NCBI RefSeq assembly: GCF_021129305.1 | Contig: NZ_JAJOMB010000005.1 | Span: 310,001 to 374,000 of the forward strand | From: Kineosporia babensis | GTDB lineage: Bacteria > Actinomycetota > Actinomycetes > Actinomycetales > Kineosporiaceae | Direction: 5' to 3' | Length of the DNA: 64,000 bases | Shown here: piece by piece, positions 17,331 through 28,396 of the stretch | Numbering within the stretch: the first letter of the stretch is position 1 | How the letters are laid out: every line of letters starts with the position of its first letter | The notes under the pieces: model-generated | The model's database searches: none | What the model was told of the DNA's origin: nothing | The model's input: only the letters and a program-made list of their open reading frames with translations | Program-made: the position numbers and the translations under genes

Positions 17331-18662
17331 TCACCAGGGCGGCTCGTCATCGCCATGGGTGGGGCGGTACGGACCGTCCGAGGACCAGATCCGGGCCTGA
17401 GGACGCGGCGGCTCCTCGGACCGGGCCGGAACCTGTTCCGAGACAGTGGGATGCGGTTCCGTAGGATGCGGGTCCGAGGGGTACCGGCCTGTGGTGTCCG
17501 GGCCTGCGGTGTCCAGGCCTGTGGTGTGCAGGTCCGAGGGGCGCGGCCGGGCGGTAGTCGGATCCTGGCGCTCAGACAATCCAGAGGCATGGGCCCGGAC
17601 AGCAGCCTGGGTGTGGCCCTGGTCCTGACGCTGGCCCTGAGCGTGGCCCTGGCCCCCGGCATGGCTCTGGGGCTGGAGGTGAGTGCTGCGCTGAGGATGA
17701 GTCTGGCCGTAAGGATTCGCCCGCTCGCTGGCCTGGCCGTTCGCCGGGGCGGGATGAGTGTTCGCCACGGCTGGCTGTGCGTTCGATGCGGCTCGCTGCT
17801 CGTTCGGCACGGTCCGCTGCTCGTTCGACACAGCCGATCTAACGCCTGGCCCCACTGCGGGGGCCACTGCGGGAGCCACTGCCGCCTGGGCGCGCTCGAT
17901 CGCGGCCACGTCGATGATCGGCTTGTCGCCCTCACGTTCGACCCACCGCAGCGAGCGGACCCGGCGTTCCACGTGCCACTGCAGGTAGGCCGCGACCAGC
18001 CCGCTGGCCTCGCGGCGGCGCCGGGCCTCGCTGGCGTCGGCGCTGGTCCAGTCGCCGGTGAGCAGGGCCGACAGCAGTTGCAGGGTTTCCGGGTGTGGGG
18101 CGGCCGAGCCCGGAGGACGGCAGGAGGGGCACACAGCCCCGCCCATGGCCAGGGAGAAAGCCCGGTGCGGACCGGTCTGCCCGCAGCGCGCGCAGTCGGT
18201 GAAGCTGGGGGCCCAGCCGGCCACGGACAGCGAGCGGATCAGGTAGGCATCCAGCACCAGGCCGGGCTCGTGCAGGTCCTGGGCCAGGGTGCGCAGGCCG
18301 CCGGCCAGCAGGAGGAACTGCTGCAGGGCAGGCTCCCGCTCGGTCTCGGTCAGCCGCTCGGCGGTCTCCAGCATCGCCGAGGCGGCCGTGTAGCGGGTGT
18401 AGTCGGCCACGATCTGCAGGCCGTAGGGGCCGATGGTCTCGACCTGGGTGACCGTGTCCAGCGAGCGGCCCTCGTAGCACTGCACGTCGATCAGCATGAA
18501 CGGCTCGAGCCGGGCGCCGAAGCGGGACATGGTCTTGCGCACGCCCTTGGCCACCGCCCGGACCTGACCGCGCTCGCGGGTGAGCAACGTGACAATCCGG
18601 TCGGCCTCGCCCAGCTTCTGGGCGCGCAGCACGATCGCCTCGTCTCGATAGATCACCGGCAC
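17331..18662 (-). CDS. recO: DNA repair protein RecO with long disordered tail
   Basis: 443 residues against about 240-270 in most bacteria. The core is complete: an N-terminal OB fold ([20 protein letters not shown]), a helical domain, and a zinc finger with C157, C160, C178, C181. RecO loads RecA onto SSB-coated DNA with RecR. After about residue 255 comes a roughly 188-residue tail rich in Pro, Gln, His, Thr and Ala ([38 protein letters not shown]) with no fold signature. The tail keeps one frame without stops up to 17331, so it is probably translated. GTG start with an AGGGAGAA site upstream. Confidence 0.94.
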   Translation of the reverse strand: MPVIYRDEAIVLRAQKLGEADRIVTLLTRERGQVRAVAKGVRKTMSRFGARLEPFMLIDVQCYEGRSLDTVTQVETIGPYGLQIVADYTRYTAASAMLETAERLTETEREPALQQFLLLAGGLRTLAQDLHEPGLVLDAYLIRSLSVAGWAPSFTDCARCGQTGPHRAFSLAMGGAVCPSCRPPGSAAPHPETLQLLSALLTGDWTSADASEARRRREASGLVAAYLQWHVERRVRSLRWVEREGDKPIIDVAAIERAQAAVAPAVAPAVGPGVRSAVSNEQRTVPNEQRAASNAQPAVANTHPAPANGQASERANPYGQTHPQRSTHLQPQSHAGGQGHAQGQRQDQGHTQAAVRAHASGLSERQDPTTARPRPSDLHTTGLDTAGPDTTGRYPSDPHPTEPHPTVSEQVPARSEEPPRPQARIWSSDGPYRPTHGDDEPPW

Positions 18663-18760
18663 GGAACTGATTCTCCCTCATACCTGGTAGACGCTGTGGG
18701 AGACCCGAATGTGAGGACCCTACGAAGAAAAGCCGGCCGCAACCGTCCGTAAGCAGCAAG

Positions 18761-18798
18761 AAAAGCCGCGCGCGGCCACCCCAAGGTGACCGCGCGCG
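18761..18798 (-). terminator. leuA terminator
   Basis: On the minus strand: a GC-rich stem, CGCGCGCGGTCACC against GGTGGCCGCGCGCGG with a short loop, followed by CTTTTCTTGC. Stem plus T-run make it a classical intrinsic terminator 22 bp after leuA. Confidence 0.85.
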
Positions 18799-18819
18799 TC
18801 CTCAAGCAGTAAAGAAAAC

Positions 18820-20634
<1,815 letters not shown>

Positions 20635-20682
20635 CTAGCAGGTCCCGCCGCGGCGACCAAGGAGGAGAAGCTCCGAACGCAC
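20635..20682 (-). CDS. leuL: leucine-rich leader peptide of leuA
   Basis: A 15-residue frame starting at GTG: MRSELLLLGRRGGTC, then TAG. Four consecutive Leu codons (CTT CTC CTC CTT) sit in its middle, exactly what a ribosome-mediated leucine attenuator needs. It ends 90 nt before the leuA ATG. A second in-frame GTG at 20691 overlaps the candidate -10, so I prefer the shorter form. If transcription starts 7-8 nt after the -10, the transcript would begin at this GTG, i.e. be leaderless. The family knowledge is that leuA leader peptides occur in actinobacteria; the assignment here rests on the sequence. Confidence 0.8.
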   Translation of the reverse strand: MRSELLLLGRRGGTC

Positions 20683-20689
20683 GATCGAC

Positions 20690-20717
20690 ACGATACATGG
20701 GCGCCGGGCCCGGGCAA
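20690..20717 (-). promoter_or_regulatory. candidate leuA promoter
   Basis: Minus strand: TTGCCC (20717-20712), a 16-bp spacer, TATCGT (20695-20690). The predicted start falls at or within 1-2 nt of the leader-peptide GTG. An alternative -35 is TTGTTG at 20720-20715. Weak matches, supported mainly by position. Confidence 0.45.
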
Positions 20718-20795
20718 CAATCGAGCCCGTCCGGGAACTGCGCCATCGGTGTTTGCCTCAGCGCCTTCTCAGTGCCGCCTGCTCATCATGCTGCG

Positions 20796-21578
20796 GTGGC
20801 CTTCCTGAACGCCTCTCTCAACGCCATCGCGCCGGTTGCGGCCGACGGGTACTGGTTCTCGAGTGCCCTGAAGTTCGGCGGCAGCTTCGGTGCCCAGCTC
20901 CTGCTCGATTTCCTGGTGGCCGGCGCGGCCCTGGGGATCGCGCTGCTGCTGCGCAATCGCAAACCGGTTCGCGGAATGCAGGTCTGGGCGCTGTGCCTGG
21001 TGGCCGGCACGCTGGGGGTGATCGCGATCAGCACGCTCACCCGGCGGGCCGGCGCGACCAGTCCCGGGCACCTGCAGCTCGAACCGTTCGGCACGCTACG
21101 GCGTTACACCCACGACGCCGCCGACTTCCTGATCTACCTCGGCGGAAACGTGGCCATGTTCATTCCTTTGGGCCTGTTCCTGTACCTGGCGTTGCGCCGC
21201 TGGATGCTGCTGTGCGCGGCGCTGGCGACCCTGGTCTCGATCGGCGTGGAGCTGCTGCAGCTGCCGATCTACAGCCGCGCCACCGACATCGACGACGTGA
21301 TCACCAACGGCCTGGGCGGGTTGATCGGCGCCGTGCTGGGCGTGGTTGTCGTCCGGGTCGCCCGCTCGGGGCGGCTCGGTTCCTGGGCGCAAGGGCAAGT
21401 AGTGGACGTCGACCCGCCCACCGACGAACCTGCTTACCCCCGCTCGGCGGACACCCGGCCCGCCGGGATCGGGGTGATGCTCCGGGTCCCGGGCGAGCCG
21501 CTGCCGGCCCCACCGATCGTCAGAAGCCCAGACGCTGCATCTGCTTGGGGTCACGCTGCCAGTCCTTGGCGACCTTGA
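20796..21578 (+). CDS. VanZ-family membrane protein
   Basis: About 260 residues from the GTG at 20796; the frame is open from 20697, but that extension would overlap the leuA promoter. It has several membrane spans (FLVAGAALGIALLLR, VWALCLVAGTLGVIAISTL, GNVAMFIPLGLFLYLALRR, ALATLVSIGVELLQL, GLGGLIGAVLGVVVVRV). The hallmark NVAMFIPLG and VELLQL-x9-TDIDDVITNGLGGLIG motifs of VanZ-like proteins are present. VanZ is linked to low-level teicoplanin resistance, but most homologues have unknown roles. Divergent from leuA; its 3' end overlaps the convergent era by 59 bp. Confidence 0.85.
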   Translation: MAFLNASLNAIAPVAADGYWFSSALKFGGSFGAQLLLDFLVAGAALGIALLLRNRKPVRGMQVWALCLVAGTLGVIAISTLTRRAGATSPGHLQLEPFGTLRRYTHDAADFLIYLGGNVAMFIPLGLFLYLALRRWMLLCAALATLVSIGVELLQLPIYSRATDIDDVITNGLGGLIGAVLGVVVVRVARSGRLGSWAQGQVVDVDPPTDEPAYPRSADTRPAGIGVMLRVPGEPLPAPPIVRSPDAASAWGHAASPWRP

Positions 21579-22437
21579 CCCGGATGTCCAGGTGGATCCG
21601 GGTACCCAGCAGAGCCTCGATCTCCTTGCGGGCCTTGGTCCCGACCTCACGCAGGCGGCTTCCTCCGCGGCCGATCACGATCGCCTTCTGGCTGTCGCGC
21701 TCGACGTAGAGCAGCACGTGCACGTCGAGCAGCGGAGCGCTGGCCGGGCGGCCCTCACGCTCGCTGACCTCCTCGACCACCACGGCCAGGCTGTGCGGCA
21801 GCTCGTCGCGCACACCCTCCAGCGCGGCCTCGCGCACCAGCTCGGCGATCATCACGTTCTCGGGCTCGTCGGTGAGCTCGTCGTCCGGGTACATCCGCGG
21901 GCCCTCCGGCAGGTGCCCCATCAGGACGTCGGTGAGGGCGTCGACCTGGAAGCCGTCGACCGCGGAGACCGGGATGATGTCGTTCGACTCCATCAGCTCC
22001 TGCACCTCGAGCAGGTGCTCGGCCAGCCGCTGCGGCTTGACCTTGTCCGCCTTGGTGACGATGGCGACGATGGGGGTGCGGCGCAGTTCCTTCAGCTCGG
22101 CGGCGATGAACTTGTCACCCGGGCCGATCTTCTCGTCGGCGGGCAGGCAGAAGCCGACCACGTCGACCTCCAGCAGCGTCTCGCGGACCAGGTCGTTCAG
22201 CCGCTCGCCGAGCAGGGTGCGGGGGCGGTGCAGACCCGGGGTGTCGACCAGGACGAGCTGGGCGTCGGGCCGGTGGATGATCCCCCGGATCGTGTGCCGG
22301 GTGGTCTGCGGCCGGTCCGAGGTGATCGCGATCTTCTCGCCGACCAGCGCGTTCGTCAGGGTGGACTTACCGGCGTTGGGCCGGCCGACCAGGCAGGCGA
22401 ACCCTGAACGATGGGCGGTGCTCTTCTTGGCTGTCAC
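21520..22437 (-). CDS. era: GTPase Era
   Basis: 305 residues from the GTG at 22437 (VTAKKSTAHRSGFACLVGRPNAGKST). Ribosome-assembly GTPase binding the 16S rRNA 3' end. G1 is GRPNAGKST, G3 is VDTPG, G4 is TKAD in place of NKxD, and the KH RNA-binding domain near the C-terminus includes VIGRGGSRLREVGTKAR. The start overlaps the previous gene's stop by 4 bp (GTGA), indicating coupled translation with the L7/L12-like membrane protein. Last gene of the phoH-ybeY-CorC-L12-like-era run. Confidence 0.96.
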   Translation of the reverse strand: MTAKKSTAHRSGFACLVGRPNAGKSTLTNALVGEKIAITSDRPQTTRHTIRGIIHRPDAQLVLVDTPGLHRPRTLLGERLNDLVRETLLEVDVVGFCLPADEKIGPGDKFIAAELKELRRTPIVAIVTKADKVKPQRLAEHLLEVQELMESNDIIPVSAVDGFQVDALTDVLMGHLPEGPRMYPDDELTDEPENVMIAELVREAALEGVRDELPHSLAVVVEEVSEREGRPASAPLLDVHVLLYVERDSQKAIVIGRGGSRLREVGTKARKEIEALLGTRIHLDIRVKVAKDWQRDPKQMQRLGF

Positions 22438-22844
22438 TGTTCTCCGATGGGTGCGGCCACGGCTCGTGCCCCGGCCTTCTGCAGGTGGTCGACGACCAGG
22501 CCGGCGCTGGACTCGCTGAGGTTCTCCCGGACCACGACCGGGGCCTCCTTGATCAGCTGCATCGAGGCCTGAAGGTCCAGGCCGGTGGTGCGGCGCAGCT
22601 CGCGCACGACCGCAACCGGGCTCGATCCGGCGACCTGGAGCACGACCCGGTGCCGGCCGGGCTCGGTGAAGCGTTCGGCCACCCGGGCCGGGCCGCCCGG
22701 ACGGTAGACCCGGTAGATCCGCCAGGCCGGGGACAGCGTCAGCAGCACCAGGAGCAGCCACCAGCCACCACGCAGCGCCGCGGTCAGGAAGATCATGATC
22801 AGTGCGGCGTTCAGCAGCACCACAAGGGTTTTCTGCCTGGTCAT
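22434..22844 (-). CDS. membrane protein with ribosomal L7/L12 C-terminal-like domain
   Basis: 136 residues. Residues 5-43 form two hydrophobic spans (TLVVLLNAALIMIFLTAAL, WWLLLVLLTLSPAW). Residues about 66-132 align by eye with the L7/L12 C-terminal domain: VVLQVAGSSPVAVVREL, RRTTGLDLQASMQLIKEAPV, then SAGLVVDHLQKAGARAVA. In L7/L12 this domain recruits translation GTPases. Here it would sit at the cytoplasmic face of the membrane, although this remains inference. It overlaps both neighbours by 4 bp, so the CorC-like gene, this gene and era are translationally coupled. The location corresponds to that of a small conserved gene next to mycobacterial era. Confidence 0.85.
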   Translation of the reverse strand: MTRQKTLVVLLNAALIMIFLTAALRGGWWLLLVLLTLSPAWRIYRVYRPGGPARVAERFTEPGRHRVVLQVAGSSPVAVVRELRRTTGLDLQASMQLIKEAPVVVRENLSESSAGLVVDHLQKAGARAVAAPIGEQ

Positions 22845-24160
22845 CGGGTCTGGCTTCCCTCCGCCGCCGCACGGTCCTCGGCGCGCTCGTGATCGTTGCC
22901 GGCCCGCGCTTCGTCATCGCGGCCGACCAGGACGGTGGCCAGGTTGTGCCGCCGCCCCTCGAAGGTGTCGGCGGTGAGCAGGAGACCCTGCACCGCCGTG
23001 GTGGAGCCGGCGATCGGCACCCGGCCCAGGCCCTTGGACAGCAGACCGCCCACGGTGTCGACCTCCTCGTCCTCGATCTCCACCCCGAACAGCTCGCCCA
23101 GCTCGTCCAGGTGCATCCGGGAGCTGACCCGGTGCCGGCCGTCCGGCAGGTTCTCCACCTCGGCCTCCGCCTGGTCGTACTCGTCGGCGATCTCCCCGAC
23201 GATCTCCTCCAGGATGTCCTCGATGGTGACCAGGCCGGCCGTGCCGCCGTACTCGTCCACCACGATCGCCGCGTGACCTGCGTGCTGCATCTCCCGCAGC
23301 AGCGCGTCCACCGGCTTGCTGTCGGGCACGAAGACCGGGCGCCGCATGATCGACTCGACCCGCTGGGTCAGGCCGGCGTCGGGGTGCTCGTGCATCCGCC
23401 GGGCCACGTCCTTCAGGTAGAGGATGCCGACCGGGTCGTCCAGGCCGCCACCGACCACCGGCACCCGGGAGAACCCGGAGCGCAGGAACAGCGACATCGC
23501 ATCGTGCAGATTCCGGTCCCGCTCGACTGAGACCACGTCGGTGCGCGGCACCATGACCTCCCGGGCCAGGGTGTCGCCCAGGTCGATGACCGAGTGGATC
23601 ATCTTCTGCTCGCCCAGCTCGATCAGCTGGCTCTCCTGGGCGATGTCCACGTACTGGCGCAGCTCGGCCTCGGAGGCGAACGGCCCGTCGCGCAGCCCGC
23701 TGCCGGGGGTGACCGCATTGCCGATCAGCACCAGCAGACGGGTCAGCGGGGCCAGCACGGTGGTCAGCGCGACCAGCGGCGGGGCCACCACCAGGGCCAC
23801 GTTCTCGGCGTACTGCCGGCCCAGGGTGCGCGGGCCGACTCCGACCATGACGAACGACGCCCCGGCCATGATCAGCCCGGCGACCAGGCCGGAAGGCCAG
23901 TGCAGGCCCAGAACCCGGATGGTGGCGAAGGTGACGGCCACCACCGCGCCGACCTCGGCGACCACCCGCAGCAGAGTGGCCACGCTGAGCACCGGCGCCG
24001 GGCTGTCGGCCACCTTGACCACGGCCGCCGCCCCGCGCCGGCCCTGGGTCTGCAGGTCTGCCGCGTGCGATCGGCCGATCCGCGAGAGCGCGGCCTCGGA
24101 CGCCGCGGCCAGACCGGCCACGACGGTGAGAACGATCGCGAGGAAGACCAGACCGACCAT
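22841..24160 (-). CDS. CNNM/CorC (hemolysin C)-family protein with CBS domains
   Basis: 439 residues. An N-terminal DUF21/CNNM membrane domain has about four spans (VGLVFLAIVLTVVAGLAAAS, VAVTFATIRVLGLHW, VALVVAPPLVALTTVLAP). It is followed by a CBS pair (MVPRTDVVSVERDRNLHDAM, then RRPVFVPDSKPVDALLREM) and a C-terminal CorC_HlyC domain (RMHLDELGELFGVEIEDEEVD). Members are implicated in Mg2+/Co2+ efflux or homeostasis; hemolytic activity is not expected. It starts 10 bp after ybeY and overlaps the L7/L12-like gene by 4 bp. Confidence 0.93.
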   Translation of the reverse strand: MVGLVFLAIVLTVVAGLAAASEAALSRIGRSHAADLQTQGRRGAAAVVKVADSPAPVLSVATLLRVVAEVGAVVAVTFATIRVLGLHWPSGLVAGLIMAGASFVMVGVGPRTLGRQYAENVALVVAPPLVALTTVLAPLTRLLVLIGNAVTPGSGLRDGPFASEAELRQYVDIAQESQLIELGEQKMIHSVIDLGDTLAREVMVPRTDVVSVERDRNLHDAMSLFLRSGFSRVPVVGGGLDDPVGILYLKDVARRMHEHPDAGLTQRVESIMRRPVFVPDSKPVDALLREMQHAGHAAIVVDEYGGTAGLVTIEDILEEIVGEIADEYDQAEAEVENLPDGRHRVSSRMHLDELGELFGVEIEDEEVDTVGGLLSKGLGRVPIAGSTTAVQGLLLTADTFEGRRHNLATVLVGRDDEARAGNDHERAEDRAAAEGSQTR

Positions 24161-24170
24161 CCGGCGGACC

Positions 24171-24632
24171 TCAGCCCTTGCCGCGGGTGGCGAGGAAGGT
24201 GAGCAGGAGCTTGCGCTGCAGGCCGAACATCTCCTTCTCCTCCTCGGGCTCGGCGTGGTCGTAGCCGAGCAGGTGCAGGATGCCGTGCGTGGTCAGGAGC
24301 AGCAGCTCCTCCTCGAAGGAGTGACCCGCCACCCGGGCCTGCTTCTGCGCCACCTGCGGGCACAGCACGATGTCACCGAGCAGACCGGGTTCCGGGTCCT
24401 CGTCGTCCTTGCCCGGGCGCAGTTCGTCCATCGGGAAGGACAGCACGTCGGTCGGGCCCGGCTCGTCCATCCACTGCACGTGCAGCTGTTCCATCGAGGG
24501 CTCGTCGACCATCACGATCGACAGTTCGGCCTGCTGGTGCACGCGCATCGCGTCGAGCACGCTGCGCGCCAGCGACGCCACTTCCGCCTCGTCGACGGCG
24601 ACGCCGCTCTCGTTGTTGACCTCGATGCTCAC
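24171..24632 (-). CDS. ybeY: endoribonuclease YbeY
   Basis: 153 residues from the GTG at 24632 ([10 protein letters not shown]); the frame extends to 24698, but homologues begin at this SIEVNNESG. Single-strand RNase required for 16S rRNA 3' processing and ribosome quality control. The zinc signature is present in the form [21 protein letters not shown] (H-x3-H-x5-H). Substrate-side features include DVLSFPMDE. Together with downstream era it forms a ribosome-maturation pair. Confidence 0.95.
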   Translation of the reverse strand: MSIEVNNESGVAVDEAEVASLARSVLDAMRVHQQAELSIVMVDEPSMEQLHVQWMDEPGPTDVLSFPMDELRPGKDDEDPEPGLLGDIVLCPQVAQKQARVAGHSFEEELLLLTTHGILHLLGYDHAEPEEEKEMFGLQRKLLLTFLATRGKG

Positions 24633-24704
24633 CTGGGCATTGTCTCGCATCGCCGGGTGTGGTCCGGCCACCGCCCCGATCGGCGGCGGCCGGGGCACCC
24701 GTGC

Positions 24705-25790
24705 TCAGCGACCGGTGCGGTGGCTGCGCCGCTCCATCCGGTTCTGCGGCGCCATCCGGTCCTGGGGCTGGCGCGGCCCGGGCCGCTCCTGGCTGATCTG
24801 CTGCTCCACGTCCCAGCGGCCGTAGGCCTCGACGATCTCCCCGACCAGCCGGTGCCGCACCACGTCGGTGCTGGTCAGCCTGGCGAAATGGATGTCCTCC
24901 ACACCCTCCAGGATGTCCTGCACCACGCGCAGGCCGGACTGCGTACCGCTGGGCAGGTCGACCTGGGTGACGTCACCGGTGACCACGATCTTGGACTGGA
25001 AACCGAGCCGGGTCAGGAACATCTTCATCTGCTCGGGCGAGGTGTTCTGCGCCTCGTCGAGAATGATGAAGGCGTCGTTCAGCGTCCGCCCGCGCATGTA
25101 GGCCAGCGGCGCCACCTCGATCGTGCCCGCCGCCATCAGCCGCGGGATCGAGTCGGGGTCGAGCATGTCGTGCAGCGCGTCGTACAGCGGCCGCAGGTAC
25201 GGGTCGATCTTCTCGGTCAGCGTGCCGGGCAGGAAGCCCAGCCGCTCCCCCGCCTCGACCGCGGGCCGGGTCAGGATGATCCGGTTGACCTGCTTGGCCT
25301 GCAGCGCCTGCACGGCCTTGGCCATCGCCAGGTAGGTCTTGCCGGTACCGGCCGGGCCGATCCCGAAGACCACCGTGTGCTCGTCGATCGCGTCGACGTA
25401 GCGCTTCTGGTTCAGCGTCTTGGGCCGGATCGTGCGGCCGCGGTTGCTGAGGATGTTGAGGGTGAGCACGTCGGCCGGGCGCTCGGCGGTCTGCTGGCGC
25501 AGCATCTTGATCGAGCGCTCGACCGCGTCGGGGGTGAGGGCTTGGCCGGAGGCGACGACCGCGAGGAGCTCGTCGATCAGCCGCTCCACCAGGGCGACCT
25601 CACCGAACGGGCCGGAGACGGTGATCTCGTTGCCGCGCACGTGCACGTCGGCCCGGCCGAAGGCGCGCTCGAGGGCCCGCAGAACCTCGTCCCGGGTTCC
25701 CAGCAGAGCCACCATGTTGACCTCGGCCGGCACGACGATCCGGTGGACGGCCTCCGCCGCCTTCTGCGGAGCGTTCTTCGGTTCCGTCAT
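24705..25790 (-). CDS. phoH: PhoH-family ATPase
   Basis: 361 residues. An N-terminal KH-like segment ([15 protein letters not shown]) is followed by the PhoH ATPase domain: Walker [17 protein letters not shown], Walker [21 protein letters not shown], and [13 protein letters not shown] as the SF1-like motif. Presumed RNA helicase/ATPase, functionally linked to ybeY in many genomes. The C-terminal 30 residues are Arg/Gln/Pro-rich. ATG start. The 144-bp gap upstream to the HIT gene has no feature I can name. Confidence 0.95.
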   Translation of the reverse strand: MTEPKNAPQKAAEAVHRIVVPAEVNMVALLGTRDEVLRALERAFGRADVHVRGNEITVSGPFGEVALVERLIDELLAVVASGQALTPDAVERSIKMLRQQTAERPADVLTLNILSNRGRTIRPKTLNQKRYVDAIDEHTVVFGIGPAGTGKTYLAMAKAVQALQAKQVNRIILTRPAVEAGERLGFLPGTLTEKIDPYLRPLYDALHDMLDPDSIPRLMAAGTIEVAPLAYMRGRTLNDAFIILDEAQNTSPEQMKMFLTRLGFQSKIVVTGDVTQVDLPSGTQSGLRVVQDILEGVEDIHFARLTSTDVVRHRLVGEIVEAYGRWDVEQQISQERPGPRQPQDRMAPQNRMERRSHRTGR

Positions 25791-25934
25791 GAGCTGGGGT
25801 TGCGCCCGCCTTCCGGGTTCGGCTCGCTACCTGCTGATCGGCAGCCTCTACGGCAACGATCGTAGCTCGCACGCCCATTCCGCGGCTCCCCCATTTCCGC
25901 CCGAATTCGATTCACCGGGCGGCCGGGCGGCAGG

Positions 25935-26279
25935 TCAGGCGGTGAGGCCGGTGATTTCCCCGGCCAGGATGTGGCCGTGCACGTGGAAGACCGTCTGGCC
26001 GGCCGCGGCCCCGGTGTTGAACAGCAGCCGGAACTCGCCCCCGGCCTCGGCCTTGGCGATCTCCCCGGCCACGGTGACCAGCTCGGTCAGCAGGGGCTCG
26101 TCCTTGGCCGCCAGCTGCACCACGTCGGGATGATGGTCCACCGGCACCACCAGGATGTGGGTGGGGGCGGCGGGCTTGATGTCGCGGAAGGCGACCACCC
26201 GGTCACCGCGATACACCATGTCCGACGGCAGATCACCGGCGACGATCTTGCAGAACAGGCAGTCCGGGTCAGCGCTCAC
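25935..26279 (-). CDS. histidine triad (HIT) nucleotide-binding protein
   Basis: 114 residues, HINT branch. CLFCKIVAGDLPSD at the N-terminus is the usual opening with zinc-type cysteines; the triad is HVHGHILAG near residue 100, where the middle His is the nucleophile in AMP-lysine/phosphoramidate hydrolysis. GTG start at 26279. Located between rsmE and phoH, an arrangement common in actinobacteria. The physiological substrate is unknown. Confidence 0.95.
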   Translation of the reverse strand: MSADPDCLFCKIVAGDLPSDMVYRGDRVVAFRDIKPAAPTHILVVPVDHHPDVVQLAAKDEPLLTELVTVAGEIAKAEAGGEFRLLFNTGAAAGQTVFHVHGHILAGEITGLTA

Positions 26280-26340
26280 ACCGGAACGCTATCGCGGAAC
26301 AGCCAGACCGGTTTTCAGACCGGCCGGCATTTGTCCGTGC

Positions 26341-27087
26341 TCAGGCCCAGCGACCGGAGACCGCAGCGAGGTACCCCAGAGCCACCGGGCCGGCCGAGGA
26401 GGTCCGCAGCACCTCGGGGCCGAGCCGGACCGGCATCGCCCCGGCATCGGTGAGCACAGCCAGCTCCTGCTCGCCGATCCCGCCCTCGGGTCCGACCACC
26501 AGCAGCACCTCGCCCGCGTCGGGCAGCTTCACCTCGACCAGCGGCGTCTCGGCGTCTTCGTGCAGCACCATCGCCAGGTCGGCCTCGGCCAGCCGCCGGG
26601 CCAGGTCCGCAGTGCCGCGCAGCGGTTCCAGCGCCGGAATCCGCGGGCGGCGGGACTGTTTCGCCGCCTCCCGGGCGATCGTGGCCCAGCGCTTCTCGTT
26701 CTTCGCGATCTTGGGCCCTTCCCAGCGGGAAACGCTGCGCGCGGCCTGCCACGGCAGCACCAGATCGATGCCCACCTCGGTGGCGGTCTCCACCGCCTGC
26801 TCGTCCCGCCCGCCCTTGGCCAGGGCCTGGACCAGGCCGAAGCGCAGGGCCGGGGCCTCGAACCGCTGCACCGAGCCGACCCGCAGGTCCAGCCGTTCCT
26901 TCACGGCCGCGGTGACCTCGCAGCGGGCCACCGTGCCGGAGCCGTCGGCGATCTCGACCGTCTCGCCGGCCCGGATCCGGCGCACCGCCACCGCGTGCCG
27001 GGCCTCGTCACCGCCCAGCACCAGGGCGGCATCGGGCACTACCCCGGTGAGCGCGCCCTCCTCGGCGAAGAACCGGGGCAACGTCAT
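26341..27087 (-). CDS. rsmE: 16S rRNA (uracil-1498-N3)-methyltransferase
   Basis: 248 residues from the ATG at 27087 (MTLPRFFAEEG), preceded by GAAGGCGGG; an upstream in-frame start at 27141 would add atypical residues. SPOUT methyltransferase with an N-terminal PUA-like domain (DEARHAVAVRRIRAGETVEI) and a C-terminal knot with VGPEGGIGEQELAVL and PVRLGPEVLRTSSAGPVAL, the SAM-binding signature. Follows dnaJ by 94 bp; the spacer contains a small inverted repeat. Confidence 0.94.
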   Translation of the reverse strand: MTLPRFFAEEGALTGVVPDAALVLGGDEARHAVAVRRIRAGETVEIADGSGTVARCEVTAAVKERLDLRVGSVQRFEAPALRFGLVQALAKGGRDEQAVETATEVGIDLVLPWQAARSVSRWEGPKIAKNEKRWATIAREAAKQSRRPRIPALEPLRGTADLARRLAEADLAMVLHEDAETPLVEVKLPDAGEVLLVVGPEGGIGEQELAVLTDAGAMPVRLGPEVLRTSSAGPVALGYLAAVSGRWA

Positions 27088-27141
27088 GATCCCGCCTTCA
27101 CATCGCGGCCCATGACCGCCCGACCCAACCGCAGCCCGCAA

Positions 27142-27163
27142 ACGTCCTCAAGCCAGAGGACGT
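27142..27163. repeat. 8-bp inverted repeat between dnaJ and rsmE
   Basis: ACGTCCTC and GAGGACGT with a 6-nt spacer. It shares the AGGACGT core with the larger palindromes at 31404, 31475 and 35168 and may be a remnant of the same family or a weak terminator. Confidence 0.5.
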
Positions 27164-27181
27164 CCTCCAGCAGTGAACGAC

Positions 27182-28300
27182 TCAACGGCCCGAGAAGCGG
27201 TCGCGCAGTTTGGAGAACACGCTGGTGTGCACCGGGGTCATCCGGCCCGCCGGACGGTCCTCACCGCGCAGCTTGGCGAACTGCCGCAGCAGTTCCTCCT
27301 GCTGCTCGTCGAGCTTGATCGGGGTCACCACGGCCAGGTGCACGACCAGGTCGCCCCGGCCACCGCCGCGCAGGTGGGTGACGCCGAGCCCGCGCATGGT
27401 GGTGGCCTCGCCGGCCTGGGCCCCGGAACGGACCTCGAAGTTCTCGGTGCCGTCGAGGGTCTCCAGCTGGATCGTGGTACCCAGCGCGGCCGCGGTCATC
27501 GGGACCTCGACGGTGCAGTGGATGTCGTCGCCGCGCCGGGTGAACACCGCGTGCTGGCTCTCGACGATCTCGACGTACAGGTCACCGGCCGGGCCACCGC
27601 CCGGGCCGATCTCGGCCTGGCCGGAGAGCTGGATCCGGGTACCGGTCTCGACGCCGGCCGGGACCTTGATGGTCAGGCTGCGACGCGAGCGCACCCGGCC
27701 CTCGCCGGAGCACTCCAGGCAGGGGCTGGGGATGACGGTGCCGAAGCCCTGGCAGGCGACGCACGCCTGGGTGGTCATCACCTGGCCGAGGAACGAGCGG
27801 GCCACCCGCTGGGTCTGGCCCCGGCCCTTGCAGACGTCACAGATCTGCGGCTGGGTACCGGGCTGGCAGCAGCTGCCGGAGCAGACCGGGCAGACCACGG
27901 CGGTGTCGAGCTGCAGCTCGCGCTGGCCGCCGAAGGCCGCCTCGGACAGGTCGATCTCGATCCGGATCAGGGCGTCCTGGCCGCGGCGCTGACGCGGCAG
28001 CGGACCCCGGGCGGCCCCGCCCCCGGCCCCGCCGAAGAACGTCTCGAAGATGTCGGTGAAGCCGAATCCCGCCCCGAACCCGCCGGAGCCGTTGGGGTCG
28101 CCGCCGTTGTCGTAGGCCTGCCGCTTCTCCGGGCTGGACAGCACCTCGTAGGCGCGGCCGACCTCCTTGAACCGCTCCGAGGCCTCCTCGCTGGGGTTGA
28201 CGTCCGGATGCAGCTGGCGGGCCAGCTTGCGGTACGCCTTCTTGATCTCCTCGGGGCTGGCCGTCCGGGAAACCCCGAGCACCTCGTAGTAATCGCTCAC
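27182..28300 (-). CDS. dnaJ: molecular chaperone DnaJ
   Basis: 372 residues from the GTG at 28300 ([18 protein letters not shown]). The J domain carries HPD in [11 protein letters not shown], followed by a Gly/Phe-rich linker ([19 protein letters not shown]). The zinc-binding centre has [16 protein letters not shown] and CLECSGEG, with a slightly irregular first motif, CPVCSGSC. The substrate-binding beta domain follows. Co-chaperone of DnaK. The order hrcA-dnaJ without grpE/dnaK is the second-copy (dnaJ2) arrangement of actinobacteria. Probably controlled by HrcA from the CIRCE in front of hrcA. Confidence 0.96.
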   Translation of the reverse strand: MSDYYEVLGVSRTASPEEIKKAYRKLARQLHPDVNPSEEASERFKEVGRAYEVLSSPEKRQAYDNGGDPNGSGGFGAGFGFTDIFETFFGGAGGGAARGPLPRQRRGQDALIRIEIDLSEAAFGGQRELQLDTAVVCPVCSGSCCQPGTQPQICDVCKGRGQTQRVARSFLGQVMTTQACVACQGFGTVIPSPCLECSGEGRVRSRRSLTIKVPAGVETGTRIQLSGQAEIGPGGGPAGDLYVEIVESQHAVFTRRGDDIHCTVEVPMTAAALGTTIQLETLDGTENFEVRSGAQAGEATTMRGLGVTHLRGGGRGDLVVHLAVVTPIKLDEQQEELLRQFAKLRGEDRPAGRMTPVHTSVFSKLRDRFSGR

Positions 28301-28396
28301 GGCGGTGATGTTCTCTCCAGATCGGTGCAATGAAAGGGTGCGGTCAGGTTTCGGGAATCGGCGCCCGTCACGGGCCGGCCCGGCTCCCAGGATGGA

